A DNA stretch of 64,000 nucleotides from Calliopum simillimum. Lineage: Eukaryota; Arthropoda; Insecta; Diptera; Lauxaniidae. The position numbers were made by a program, and so were the translations under genes. The notes beneath the pieces were generated by a model. It did not search any database, had not been told where the DNA came from, and saw nothing but the letters and a program-made list of their open reading frames with translations. Each line of letters opens with the position of its first letter. Within the stretch, counting starts at the first letter, position 1. The DNA lies in contig OX638368.1 of NCBI GenBank assembly GCA_951812925.1, positions 120,551,309 through 120,615,308 on the forward strand. The letters run 5' to 3'. This document shows, in pieces, positions 1 to 9,565 of this stretch.

Positions 1-389
1 CACACAAACCAATATACGATTATAGTGCATGTACCTTATTCATAAAATTAAGACTTATTGCCTAAGTATTTCCTATAGCAGCTTTTCTTTGAAAACTTTT
101 ATGATACATAGGAAAATCAGTTTTTCGAAGAATTCGCATATTAATGTGATATTTTAATTACGATTTTCCCATGATTCATGACGCAGAAAAAATGCGAAAA
201 TATTCAAGAATAATTACTTTTGTTATTTTTTTTTTTGCTTCTAAGAAACAATATTCAATTAAAAACGCATAAAATGCGGAAAATACTAAAATACTTTTAG
301 ATTCATGATCAAAAATTGGTCTGCTCTTAATTTTTACTAAAATTTAGTTAAGAGGAAAGGAACTGTTTTGGTGCCTATAGCGAACAAAT
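1..389. other. AT-rich non-coding stretch
   Basis: No open frame with protein-like composition, no terminal repeats and no recognisable RNA. Probably intergenic or intronic DNA. Confidence 0.5.
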
Positions 390-508
390 GTGTATTTTTG
401 ATAAAATATTTATAATAACTAGAATCGCCCAGTGGTCAAAATTTGATTACAAATTAAATAATTTTGATACTTTTTGGACAGTTTTAGTACTTCTTTTGCT
501 GTTTGGTA

Positions 509-1397
509 GGTTTAGGGAGGGAAATATGGACTACGTGGTTAATATGGACCACACGGTTATTTCCCACAGCATACATAGGATTTACCGTTATTCATGTTCA
601 AACTTAACGCTAATACCTAAAGCTTATAATAGTGCAATTTTAGCGTTCGGTGAAGTCGCATGTTTCTGTAAAGTTGATTTTTCTAAAAAAAAGATCAGTG
701 ATAATTTTTTTCTAGTGAGTATATTTCATTATTTCACTTTAAAGACATAGCGTTTTTAAATAAATGGTTTATTATATAAAATCAGTGAACACTATTTATT
801 ATTTATGAGCACAAATTAGTTCATTAACCACAAGACTTTTTGATAAAAAAAAACCACTTATTTCACCACCACGTGCTGTGGGTAATATGGACCACCAAAG
901 AAAAAAGCCTCAAAAACAAATGTATCAATCATCTTTTTCAGATGGGGAATCTAGTGCAGTTTTCATGACGAGTCTGATGGTCGTTATATGTAATTCGTTA
1001 ACTACAAAGGAAAAGAAGATGAAAAATTCATATATTTAGTATAATACCCTTTACTTAGAAGATCGACGTGGCGAATGTTGGGTTGAATGTGTAATCTGAC
1101 GTTCTTGGAGTCATGAAAAATGTGCCGAATGTGGAAGTGACATTTTTATATAAAACCTCTGTACCAAATAGACTATATGGTTCATATTACACTACACTTT
1201 TTTTATCTTCATTTTGAGTATTTTCAGTTTTTTAATTTTTTTTCTTTATCCTGATGAGATATTTATCTAAAAGTAAATCAGAATAAAGGTAAATTGTTTC
1301 CTTTACTGAATGAAATAAAATTAATTGTTTTGTTTTATATATTTTGGATTTTATTTAAAAAAGAAAGATGGGTGGTCCATATTTCCCTCCCTTACCC
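509..1397. mobile_element. Non-autonomous Tc1/pogo-like DNA transposon, TA target site
   Basis: The ends are inverted repeats of about 24 bp: GGTTTAGGGAGGGAAATATGG on the left and CCATATTTCCCTCCCTTACCC on the right, with a few mismatches. TA dinucleotides flank both ends (507-508 and 1398-1399), and the uninterrupted relative near 63390-63410 reads GGTACAAAATAG across the site. The ATATGGACCAC motif recurs inside the element (539-553, 887-900), as subterminal repeats do. It contains a decayed transposase tail (1049-1153) but no intact gene. Right termini with a similar GGGAGGG...GTGGAC pattern occur at 62000-62018. Confidence 0.75.
1049..1153 (+). pseudogene. Decayed transposase C-terminus (Cys/His motif)
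   Basis: Reading from 1049 gives LYLEDRRGECWVECVI, a stop, then RSWSHEKCAECGSDIFI before the end. The spacing CWxxC...W..H..C..C resembles the C-terminal zinc-binding tail seen in pogo/Tigger-like DDE transposases, where a WxxCxxCxxWxHxxC pattern is common. The internal TGA stands where the motif would have a Cys codon (TGC or TGT). The piece is too short to prove the family. It agrees with the TA-flanked element around it. Confidence 0.4.
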
Positions 1398-1727
1398 TAC
1401 AAAATAGAAAAGCTCATTTATCATCACTAGTACAATGACAAATGTGAAACGAAAAGAAAAGAAAATGCATGAAGTCGATGTCAGTAAGCTCTTTGTCTTT
1501 CTCTTTGTGCTGTATCCTGTTTTCAGCTCTGTGTGACCGCGTATTTTGTCTGGCTTAAAAGCAAAATATTATAATAATTTCAACTTTGTGCACATTTACA
1601 CACAAATACTTTTCTAATGGTGTATAATTCAAAGTCGTGCTCCATTTTTAACATAGTAAAAAAGGCAGGACAAATTTTCATCTTGCGTCTTACTATATAG
1701 ATTTATTTATATAAATGTATGTTTATG

Positions 1728-1830
1728 TATTCGTCGGATAAAAACTACAACTAGAAATTTACAATTCTGATGTTGTGAGAAAAGCGCATTTTAAGTTTTT
1801 TTTTGAAATTCAATTTTTGTCTAGGATCTT
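1728..1830 (+). repeat. Half copy of foldback element FB-7.5
   Basis: About 105 bp match one arm and loop of the foldback at 7538-7704: CGTCGGATAAAAACTACAAC, then TGTTGTGAGAAAAGCG and TTTGAAATTCAATTTTTGT. Only one arm is present here, so this is a truncated copy or the ancestral single-arm sequence. Confidence 0.6.
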
Positions 1831-3339
1831 GAAGTTTTCAACTTTTTCTTTTTTAAATAAAATCGAATAGGAACAACATTTCTAAAACTAGGTAAGACTA
1901 GTTAGAGTAGATAAGAGTCATACTTAACTCAAAACATTTAGATGTTCTTTTTGTTAAGATAAGGTTGTGGAAATAATCCATTAAAATTGCGGACACTATG
2001 CTTTGAAAAATTGCGATGATCGTGATATTTCTGAAATCATCGCGATAACCGAATTTAACAACTTCTTGCACGACTTGTGCTCAGAATCGCAAATTTGGGG
2101 TACTTTTCTGTTATTATGTAAAACAATATGCTTTAACAATATTCGATTTATGCAAAAGGTTGAAAGTATAAAGCTGACTACTACTATTTATTTGATTCCA
2201 TGTTTTCATATATGAATGCAAAATTATTTAACTTACAAAAAAAAAAAAAAAAAAAAAAAATAACACCGCCATGAGCTACTTAGCAAAAGATAATTTATGG
2301 TATTTCCGGTGCTTCTAATGTTGATAACCAAAAAAATCATATTAAAAATTTGGGCATGACCAAAACTTTAATCAAATAAAATAAATTAGAATCAACAACA
2401 AAAAAAAAAATATTGAAATTAAAGCTTTCTTTACCTGCTGATAGGAAACAATTTAATATGGTATATTTGTAATAATTATTGTTATTCAAAGTGCTGCTAA
2501 TTTGAGCAAATTTATTAGTTAAATCGTATATTTGTTAAATATTATCAAATCATTTTTGAACGAAACAAATATTTGTTACAAAAATTTATTCGTTTATATT
2601 TAGCCAATCAAGTATTTGGCGAAAATATAAATTTATTATTTACCTATTAAGTATTGTTTCAATCATATGTTTTGTAAATCATATAACTAACGGCTTCAAT
2701 TAAGAAAGAATATTATGTATTACCAAATCTTAATTGATTTTTAAAAAAAAACTTCGCAGCCTCCTTAAATTTCCAACTAAAATTTCTACTATTTTTTATA
2801 TTTTTTTTCTTTTTGAAGGAAAATATTTTCATCAATACGTTCCTTAAAATTGTAAAAATCCTAAAAAAATTTTTCACATTGCATGGGATAAGAAATGTAT
2901 CAAAAATCATACAGTGAGTAATTAATTGCAAGTTATATCTTCAGCTCAGCATAATCACCATCCTTGCAATGTTATTTCCCACAATCTACTTGTATTGTAC
3001 ACAATATCTAGAAATTGCGAATCATTATAATGTTAAGAGGAGGGTGAAAGTAAAAAGTCAGATGTACAAAGAAATACCGAAATTAATGAAAAACTACACA
3101 ATATACCGGAAACCTAATATTAGATGCGCCCACAAAAAAATAAAATTAAATAAAAAAGACCGAAGGATAATAGTCAAGAGTTTTGTGTTTTTTCACATAG
3201 AAAAAGATATAGTTCATAGTTCTTAAATACAAAAAATAATAAAAAATAAAAGGAGTGGCTCTACAGGCTGAAAGGTAGACTATGCAAGCGTTCTTGATTG
3301 TGATAATTACACAGGCATACAAAAAAAAGGAATATAAAG
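1831..3339. other. AT-rich non-coding stretch
   Basis: Contains a poly(A) run at about 2238-2260 and a short A run near 2400. The short frames at 2003-2215, 2713-2931, 2969-3226 and 3146-3397 are low-complexity (Lys/Phe/Asn rich) and lack splice context or homology I recognise. No gene or RNA is supported. Confidence 0.5.
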
Positions 3340-3999
3340 CAAGGGTGTCAGCGTAGAAGAAAAGTGAGCCAATTTTGGCTCGACCCAACAACATCAATAT
3401 TTCTGTACAACAATCCCAACAACATCAAGATTTCTGTACAACATTCACAGAAATAATTTTTGTTGTTTTTTTTTTTCACGCTCGTCAAAATTTCGCGTTT
3501 TTTTTGCTTTTTTTGCGTACACACAAAATCGAACTCGAACCAACATAAAACAACAACAAAGACTACGTCGCATAAAAAACAACAAACAATATGGGTATTA
3601 ATGCGTTGATGCGCAGTAGCGAAAATGCAAGTCTTTTACGCACTAACGCCTGAACGATCAATGTGAATATTTCCATCTTGAGAAATTGCAAAAGTAGTGC
3701 GAAATTTTCGGCAATATTTTTGTTATTTTACTAATATCAAACTTTAGCAAATTGCACTTTCGCAACGACGCAAGGGCATTGCGCATCAACGCGTGAGTTC
3801 CCCTAATTTCTGTGTGTGTCCTAGTTCTTAGAAATTTTGAAAATTGTTGAAGTATTATTGTTGTTGTAAACGGGGCATGAAAAAACAACAAAAAATTGTT
3901 TTTTTGTTTGTTGTTACTCGAATTTAAAGTTGTTGTAAAAGCAACGCTGACTGCGCTGCATGCGTTTGGCTCAGTGATTTGAAAACGTTGACACCCTTG
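3340..3999. mobile_element. hAT-like MITE, copy 1 (CAAGGGTGTCAGCG family)
   Basis: Ends are CAAGGGTGTCAGCGT on the left and ACGTTGACACCCTTG on the right. Just inside lie AGTGAGCCAATTTTGGCTC (left) and TTTGGCTCAGTGATTTG (right); both recur in the copy at 9101-9502, which is in the opposite orientation. The interior is rich in CAACAA/TTGTTGTT and has no coding frame. Flanks agree only over about 5 bases (ATATA), so the target duplication is decayed or partial here. The second copy shows an 8-bp repeat, pointing to hAT. Confidence 0.75.
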
Positions 4000-4728
4000 A
4001 TATATTTATATTCTTGATCAGCGTCACCTCCTGAGTCGATATAGCCAAGTCCGTCTGTCTGGCTGGGTGTATGTGGAAATACATTTTTTGGGAAAACTGA
4101 GCAACATAATTCAATGAAATGGTATTCTGCCTCCATCGTAAAAGTTAGCTCAGGGGATTAAAATGAGCGAAATCGGTCAACGGACACGCCTACCGCCCAT
4201 ACAAAAAATATATTCAAAATGCAATAATAAGAGCATTATTTGCAATAACAGAAGCAAAATACGCATTATTACTAGGGAAAGTAAGTATAAGCTCTGAGCA
4301 AAAACTAGGTGAATTCGGACCAGAGGGCGTGGCACCTCCCATATAAGCAAAAGTTTCAAAATTATATAATGAAAGTGCTTTTTGAGATAATCCAACCAAA
4401 TTTCGCTCAAACACGAAAAAAATTAATTGTAAACTCTGAGCTTAAAGTAGGCGAAGTAGGATAAGAGGGCGTGGCACCTCCCATATAAGCGAAAGTTTCA
4501 AAATGCTATACTGAAAGATTTTGTTAAGAAAACCTAACCGAATTTTACTCAAACACTCAGAACAGTAAATGCAAGCTCTACGCAAAATCAAGGTAAGCTC
4601 GGAGACGAGGTCGTGGCTTTTCCCATATAAGCAATTTGTTCTTATACTCTCCTAATAATATACTTGAAACGCAGTGTAGGGTATTTTGTTTTTGGCCAGG
4701 CCAAAGATACCACACTTACTCTTACTAG
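4000..4728 (+). mobile_element. HINE/DINE-like Helitron-derived element, copy A (5' end displaced by MITE)
   Basis: Starts in the conserved TATATTCTTGATCAGCGTCA block directly after the MITE at 3340-3999. It then carries the CCGTCTGTCTGGCTGG microsatellite, the GAGCGAAATCGGTCAACGGA block, two to three central units with GGGCGTGGCACCTCCCATAT, the 3' subterminal repeat TGTAGGGTATTTTG, the stem-loop TTTGGCCAGGCCAAA, and the terminal CTAG at 4725-4728. The hairpin lying some 15-20 bases upstream of CTAG is Helitron-like. There is no coding capacity. Confidence 0.8.
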
Positions 4729-5016
4729 TTTTGGACTTAAATCGGTTTTTCGATACTTATATAGTTTCGTCCATTGTGTGGGGCTGAAATACCATATTTT
4801 CAAAGGACCATAACTCGGAATGAAAGAGTCCTGTTGGAAAAGTTAGAAGGTATATTTTGATAAGGCTATTCGACGCCAATAAAAAAAAAAGAATTTCACA
4901 TTTTCCTGTAACATCGCCGTTAGCCAGAGAACATCATTTTATCCAAATTTAGATGACGGATTCGGCGTCGAAAAGTACATAAGACTGCGTATGCCAAAAA
5001 AAAAGTTAATTCCTTT

Positions 5017-5550
5017 TTATACCCTACACCCAAAGTAGAAGGAGGCGTGGAAAATATAGAAAAGTATATGTGACCTGGTCTATGAAAAAGGGGCTTACGT
5101 GCGAAAACAAGTTTTCGGAGAAAGCAGCTGGAAAACAACTATTAAAGGTCAATTCTATGTAAATCGGCAAAAAAGTGTAAAATAAATTTTTGACACGTAA
5201 GCCCCCTTTTCGTAGACCAGGTCACATATAGCAAGATAATTCAATGAAATTTGGTACACTGTCTCCGACGTCAAAGTTAGCTCGTGGGATTGAAAATGAG
5301 AAATCGGTCAACGGACACGCCTACCGCTCATTCAAAATATATATATTCAAAATTCAACTTTAGGAGTATTTCTCACAACAATGCAACTAAAATACACATA
5401 AATACTACGAATTATAAGCGCAAGCTCTGAGAAAAAACTAGGTAGATTTGGACAAGAGGGCGTGGCACACCCCATACAAGCAAAATTTTTAAAATACTGC
5501 AGTGTAGGGTATTTTATGTTTGGCCAGGCCATAGGTAATACCCTTACTAG
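5017..5550 (+). mobile_element. HINE/DINE-like element, copy B
   Basis: Begins with the 5' subterminal repeat TATACCCTACACC and has the GGAGGCGTGG...ATATAGAAAAGTATA block. A foldback at 5065-5230 then replaces the part that other copies carry (GATCAGCG... and the microsatellite). The copy resumes at GCAAGATAATTCAATGAAAT and ends with TGTAGGGTATTTTATG, the TTGGCCAGGCCA stem-loop and CTAG at 5547-5550. Only one or two central units remain. Confidence 0.8.
5065..5230. mobile_element. Foldback (palindromic) MITE inside HINE copy B
   Basis: The arms TATATGTGACCTGGTC and GACCAGGTCACATATA are exact at the ends. They extend through GGGGCTTACGTG / CACGTAAGCCCCC, giving about 36-bp arms around a ~90-bp loop. 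Its insertion coincides with loss of roughly 150 bp of the host HINE copy. No coding capacity. Confidence 0.7.
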
Positions 5551-6831
5551 TTTTTTTTTTTGTATGCCTGTGTCGTGAAAAATCTCAGATTGTTAGTTTT
5601 TTTTTGCACAGAATTTTGTTTTTATAACTAAATCCAAACACCCAACAAATTTTTTTTGTTCGATTTTCCTTTTCATGCAAAAACATTGATTTGATTGAAC
5701 AAAGACATGGTAAAATTTAATTCATTTCCTTTAACTGACAGTCGCAGACAAAAGAATTGTAAAACAGAGTGCATTGACCGCAAATTGAACGAGGGAAGAA
5801 AAACACTAAAGGTATAAAGGTGACGGTCAGCATACAAAGCATCGATTTATTTTCAAAGTCCTTTTTTCGACAGTTGGTAGGTAGCAGAAGTAAGAAAACT
5901 AATGAAAAAACTTCTGCTCTTTTGCCACAAAAGCAAGAAGACTTGAACGAAAAAAAGCACCATTGTTTTGTTGACGAACAAATGTCGAAAAATATGCAGA
6001 AATAAACCGACAAAACTTTGCTTAAAAGGAAAAAGTTATCTCTGGCTTAAGGAACTGTAGATGCATAATACAATTAGACAAACAAAAAGGGACGATTATT
6101 TTGTTCCAAAAACAACGCCAAATTGGATTAAAAAGTTTAACGCAGTTCTATTTGTGTAAAATGAATTAAGAATGTAAACTTATTCCGCCAAAAGATATAC
6201 ATATGTATTTGCTAAAAAAACCATTCATCCATTAGCGAAAAATTGAACCTTATTGATTATAAACAATATTCCTTAATTTCCCATTTTAGTATAAACAAGT
6301 GTACACTGTTTTACAGTAAGAAGAATAAAGTTCAAAGAACTGGCCTTTTAGCGCTGATACATAAATCGTAGCATGCGTTGGTTGCAACGGCTCCAACAAA
6401 AAAACGCTTGCAAGAGAAATAATGTTTATGTCTCCATATAGAAATCAACAACTTTATATCAACAAGAATATAAACTCGTACTACCAAATACAATCAGCAA
6501 CAACAAAAAGTACTGCATCAGTAGCTTCATAAAAACAACAAAATATAATATACGTATATCCAATAATAGCAAAAAAAAAAAAAAAATATCGAAACCAAAG
6601 GGAAACTGAAATGGTTTTTGAACCTCTTGAGAAAAACTTCTCGCATCAAATGCATACAACTGAAATGTTTACGCGATAAAATGTCAGACGCGCGATAAAT
6701 ATTGTAGTAAACGATGGATAGCAGCAGCAGCAATAACATCGAAAATGAATGGAAAAACGATGAACCATTATTAAACATAGTGTTGTGATATCAAGAACTG
6801 GAGAGTATACTCTATTTGTTGACTGATATAA
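5551..6831. other. Non-coding stretch
   Basis: AT-rich with an AGCAGCAGCAGCAA tract near 6719-6733. The frames at 5717-6013 and 5820-6005 overlap on opposite strands and resemble no family known to me. Nothing further is supported. Confidence 0.45.
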
Positions 6832-7057
6832 GGGCATTTCTCAGAAACTTTTACCCTTTATACTTACATTTGAATGTCAAAAGTGTAAGTTGTAATTACT
6901 CAAAATAGTAATGATTTTTTGTGAATATTGGCCCGTCCACATACTTGTTAATGTTTGAACAATATGTGCGCGGGCCAATATTCACAAAAAATCATTACTG
7001 TTACACTTTTGACATTCAAATGTAAGTATATAGGTTAAAAGTTTCTGAGAAATTCCC
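6832..7057. mobile_element. Foldback MITE, 226 bp
   Basis: Nearly the whole element is two inverted arms of ~95-100 bp. The left arm begins GGGCATTTCTCAGAAACTTT and the right arm ends AGTTTCTGAGAAATTCCC; the blocks CATTTGAATGTCAAAAGTGT and TGAATATTGGCCCG are mirrored. ATAA flanks both ends (6828-6831 and 7058-7061), a possible short target duplication. No coding frame. Confidence 0.75.
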
Positions 7058-7243
7058 ATAAGTTAACCCCATAATATACTTATGTATATACTGAATTCGG
7101 TTTGAATCCAACTCAATATTCTATACAAATAAATCAATAAAAACAACAAGCACCAGGTAAATTCAATCAATTCTATTACACAGACCTGCAAATAATGGGG
7201 TTGTGATTGTTGCAGTGCTGCTTAGTGATATTTTCAAAGGTAC

Positions 7244-7345
7244 TCTCTTCAGATCCGAGGTCAGAATTGTCACATTACGTCAAGATTTTGAGACATTTGA
7301 GGTTAAATACTTGTTCACTGAATATGACTTGACTCTGAAAGCGGT
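7244..7345 (+). repeat. Repeat R2 fragment
   Basis: CAGATCCGAGGTCAGAATTG followed by CACATTACGTCAAGATTTTGAGA and TTTGAGGTTAAATA matches, with an internal gap, the arms of the inverted repeat at 45998-47393. Related stretches occur at 45790-45890 and 58795-58925. Family unknown. Confidence 0.5.
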
Positions 7346-7537
7346 GTTTCAGAAACAAAAGAGCCTTGTTCATCATAACTACCACTTTGAAAACTAGCAC
7401 GTTATCCAGAAATCCACGAATCAGCTATCACCAGCAATATGATTATTGTCACCCAAATTTAACGTGAATTGTTTTGAAGTTCCCTTCAGATTTCAGATCC
7501 ACAATTCGGAAAATCGTATGTTGTTAGAAATGTACAA

Positions 7538-7704
7538 ACATATCGCCGGGTTAAAACTACAACTAGACATCTACATACATTGATGTTTTGAGTTAAGTAT
7601 ACAGAATCCCATACAAAAATCGAATTTCAAAAAATTAAAAACGCTTTTTTCTCAAAACATGAAAAATGTAGATGTCTAGTTGTAGTTTTAACCCGACGAT
7701 ATGT
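7538..7704. mobile_element. Foldback element FB-7.5, 167 bp
   Basis: The left arm starts ACATATCGCCGGGTTAAAAC and the right arm ends GTTTTAACCCGACGATATGT. Arms are ~40 bp, including TAGACATCTACA / TGTAGATGTCTA. A single-arm relative lies at 1728-1830. No coding capacity. Confidence 0.75.
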
Positions 7705-8199
7705 AAAAATGAAATCCTGCCCATGTGTTCCCAATAAACTCGGGAACTATTCAACCGATTTACACAATTTTCCTTTTGGAAATATTTGTTTTTGACTGTG
7801 AAAGTTTATTTGAATGGTAGGTGGCACTTGGGAGAGATGCTGGACCCCCATATAAAAAATTTCCTAATTGCTTACGTACCTCAGTGAACGTTGTTTGAGA
7901 CTTATTGCATTTTTATTACATTGTTACGTATAGTTCTTATGTTTTAAGCATTTCTGGTCTTTGGTGATCGCTAGTGGAATTTTTAGAAGAATATTTTTGC
8001 AAAACATATTAACCCTTTATAGCCCAGTTTTGGAAAAAGGGGTCAAAAAGACATATAAAAAGGATATAATAGGTTAAATAATTGCTCCTAGCGTTATTTC
8101 ATGAAAACTTTGTAAAAACAAGGTTTAAATAAAACTAGAGTTCGCCTTGTGGCCGAAACTCGACCATTTCGATTTGACCATAAAATGAAGGAAAAAGTT

Positions 8200-8860
8200 T
8201 TTATACCCTACCCATCGGTGCAGCAGCTAAGTTGCAATATGGTACTTTCCATTTAGAGGCGTGTAACTCCTACTAAAGAGCAAACAGTTTTTGATATCTT
8301 TCTGTAACAAAATTCATAAAAATCAATCATGCTATCGTGCTATATAGTGCTTACTCTATAACTATACCAAATTTCATAAAAATAGTATGCAGTATTTTCG
8401 CCGTCAGAGCGTTTTTTTCATTTAGGGGCGTGGCACTGGCCACTGAAAACATAATGGTCATGTTATCGTTCTTTAGTGCCAATCCTATCTCCATACCGGA
8501 TTTCGTTGAAACCGATGCAGCGGTTTAGCCGTGAGAGCGTTTTTTTTTTCATTAAGGGGCGTGGCACCGCCCCCTGAAAAACATAATGGTCATATTATCG
8601 TTCCTTAGTGCTAACCCTACCTCCATACCAAATTTCGTTGAAATCGATGCAGCTGTTTAGCCGTAGGATAATTTTTTCCATTTAGGGGCGTGGCACCGCC
8701 CACTGAACAACATAATGGTCATAATATCGTTCCTTAGTGCTAATCCTATCTCCATACCAAATTTCGTTAAAATCGATGCAGCGGTTTAGCTGTGAGAGCG
8801 TTTTTTCCATTTAGGGGCGTGGCACCGCCCACTTTAAAAAAATATAGTCCTATACACTGC
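8200..8860 (+). repeat. ~130-bp tandem repeat with GGGGCGTGGCAC core, about 4 units
   Basis: The marker GGGGCGTGGCAC occurs at 8425, 8556, 8685 and 8814, so spacings are 131, 129 and 129 bases. Each unit also has CATAATGGTCAT, ATCGTTCCTTAGTGCTAA and CATACCAAATTTCGTTGAAA (variants). The array begins after TTTTTATACCCTACCCATCG, which resembles the 5' end of the HINE-like elements elsewhere, so it may be a diverged HINE subfamily whose central repeats have expanded. No stem-loop terminus is visible. Confidence 0.8.
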
Positions 8861-8992
8861 TGAAATTTCGAAAATTCGTTTTTTGTGGGTATTCTACATA
8901 TGGTTGATGCCAAGCTCGGGATCTTATTTTTTTTATTTACCTTGATTGAAGACGAAAAGTTATATAAGTCTCACAACTCATTCCGAACATTT

Positions 8993-9565
8993 TAGTTTAA
9001 TTTAGTTTAGTTTAGTTTAGTTTATTTAGTTTATTTAGTTTAGTTTAGTTTAGCTTAGTGTTGTTTCGTTTCGTTTCGTTTCGTTTCGTTTGGTTTAGTT
9101 CAAGGGTGTCAGCGTTTTCAAATCACTGAGCCAAGCGCAGTCAGCGCAAAATTTTCCCTTTTACAACAACTTCAAATTCCTCGAACTACAACATTTACAA
9201 AACCTATTTTTTGTTGTTTTTTTGGTGGCTCGTGTGCAACAACAACAATATTTCAATAATTTTTTAAATTTCTGAGAACTACAACACACAAGAAAAATGT
9301 TTGTTGCTTTTTTTTTATGCGAAACAACAAAAACATTTTTTCATAAATATTTTAATTCCGCGAATTTTGACGAGCTCGATAAAAACAACAAACATTTTTC
9401 GTGTGCGTTGTAGTTCTCAGAAATTGAAAAAATTATTGAAATATTCTTGTTTTTGTAGGCGAGCCAAAATTGGCTCAGTTTTGTTCTACGCTGACACCCT
9501 TGGTTTAGTTTAGTTTAGTTTAGTTTAGTTTGGTTTGGTTAAGTTTAGTTTAGTTGAGTTAAGTT
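8993..9565. repeat. (TTTAG)n / (TTTCG)n microsatellite, interrupted by a MITE
   Basis: Runs of TTTAG with TTTCG and TTTGG variants fill 8993-9100 and resume at 9503-9565. The two parts were one array before the 402-bp MITE (9101-9502) inserted. Confidence 0.9.
9101..9502. mobile_element. hAT-like MITE, copy 2 (CAAGGGTGTCAGCG family)
   Basis: Perfect 15-bp terminal inverted repeats, CAAGGGTGTCAGCGT and ACGCTGACACCCTTG. The 8 bases GTTTAGTT stand directly on both sides (9093-9100 and 9503-9510), as a hAT target duplication would, although the flanks are themselves microsatellite. Orientation is opposite to the copy at 3340-3999. The interior is TTGTTGTT/CAACAA rich and non-coding. Confidence 0.8.

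Larger units (their letters stand above)
390..1690 (+). repeat. Dispersed repeat R1, copy 1 (interrupted)
   Basis: This is one of four copies in the window of an unnamed dispersed repeat; the others are near 25340-25560 (reverse), 50325-50652 and 63330-63640. Shared blocks include ATTAAATAATTTTG, ACTTTTTGGACA and AAAATAGAAAAGCTCATTTA, followed by CTCTGTGTGACCG and AATTTTAACTTTGTG-like segments. The copy is split by an 889-bp TA-flanked element at 509-1397; rejoining 390-508 with 1398-1690 restores the order seen in the other copies. No coding capacity is visible. The nominal 120-aa frame at 388-750 crosses the repeat/insert border and is not a gene. The family is not identified. Confidence 0.75.

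Noticed and set aside
388..750. 120-aa plus-strand frame as a gene
   Set aside because: It runs across the border of repeat R1 and the TA-flanked element, has no recognisable domain and is explained by both repeats.
8993..9565. TTTAG array as a functional satellite or CRISPR-like array
   Set aside because: Five-base simple repeat without spacers; a plain microsatellite interrupted by a MITE.
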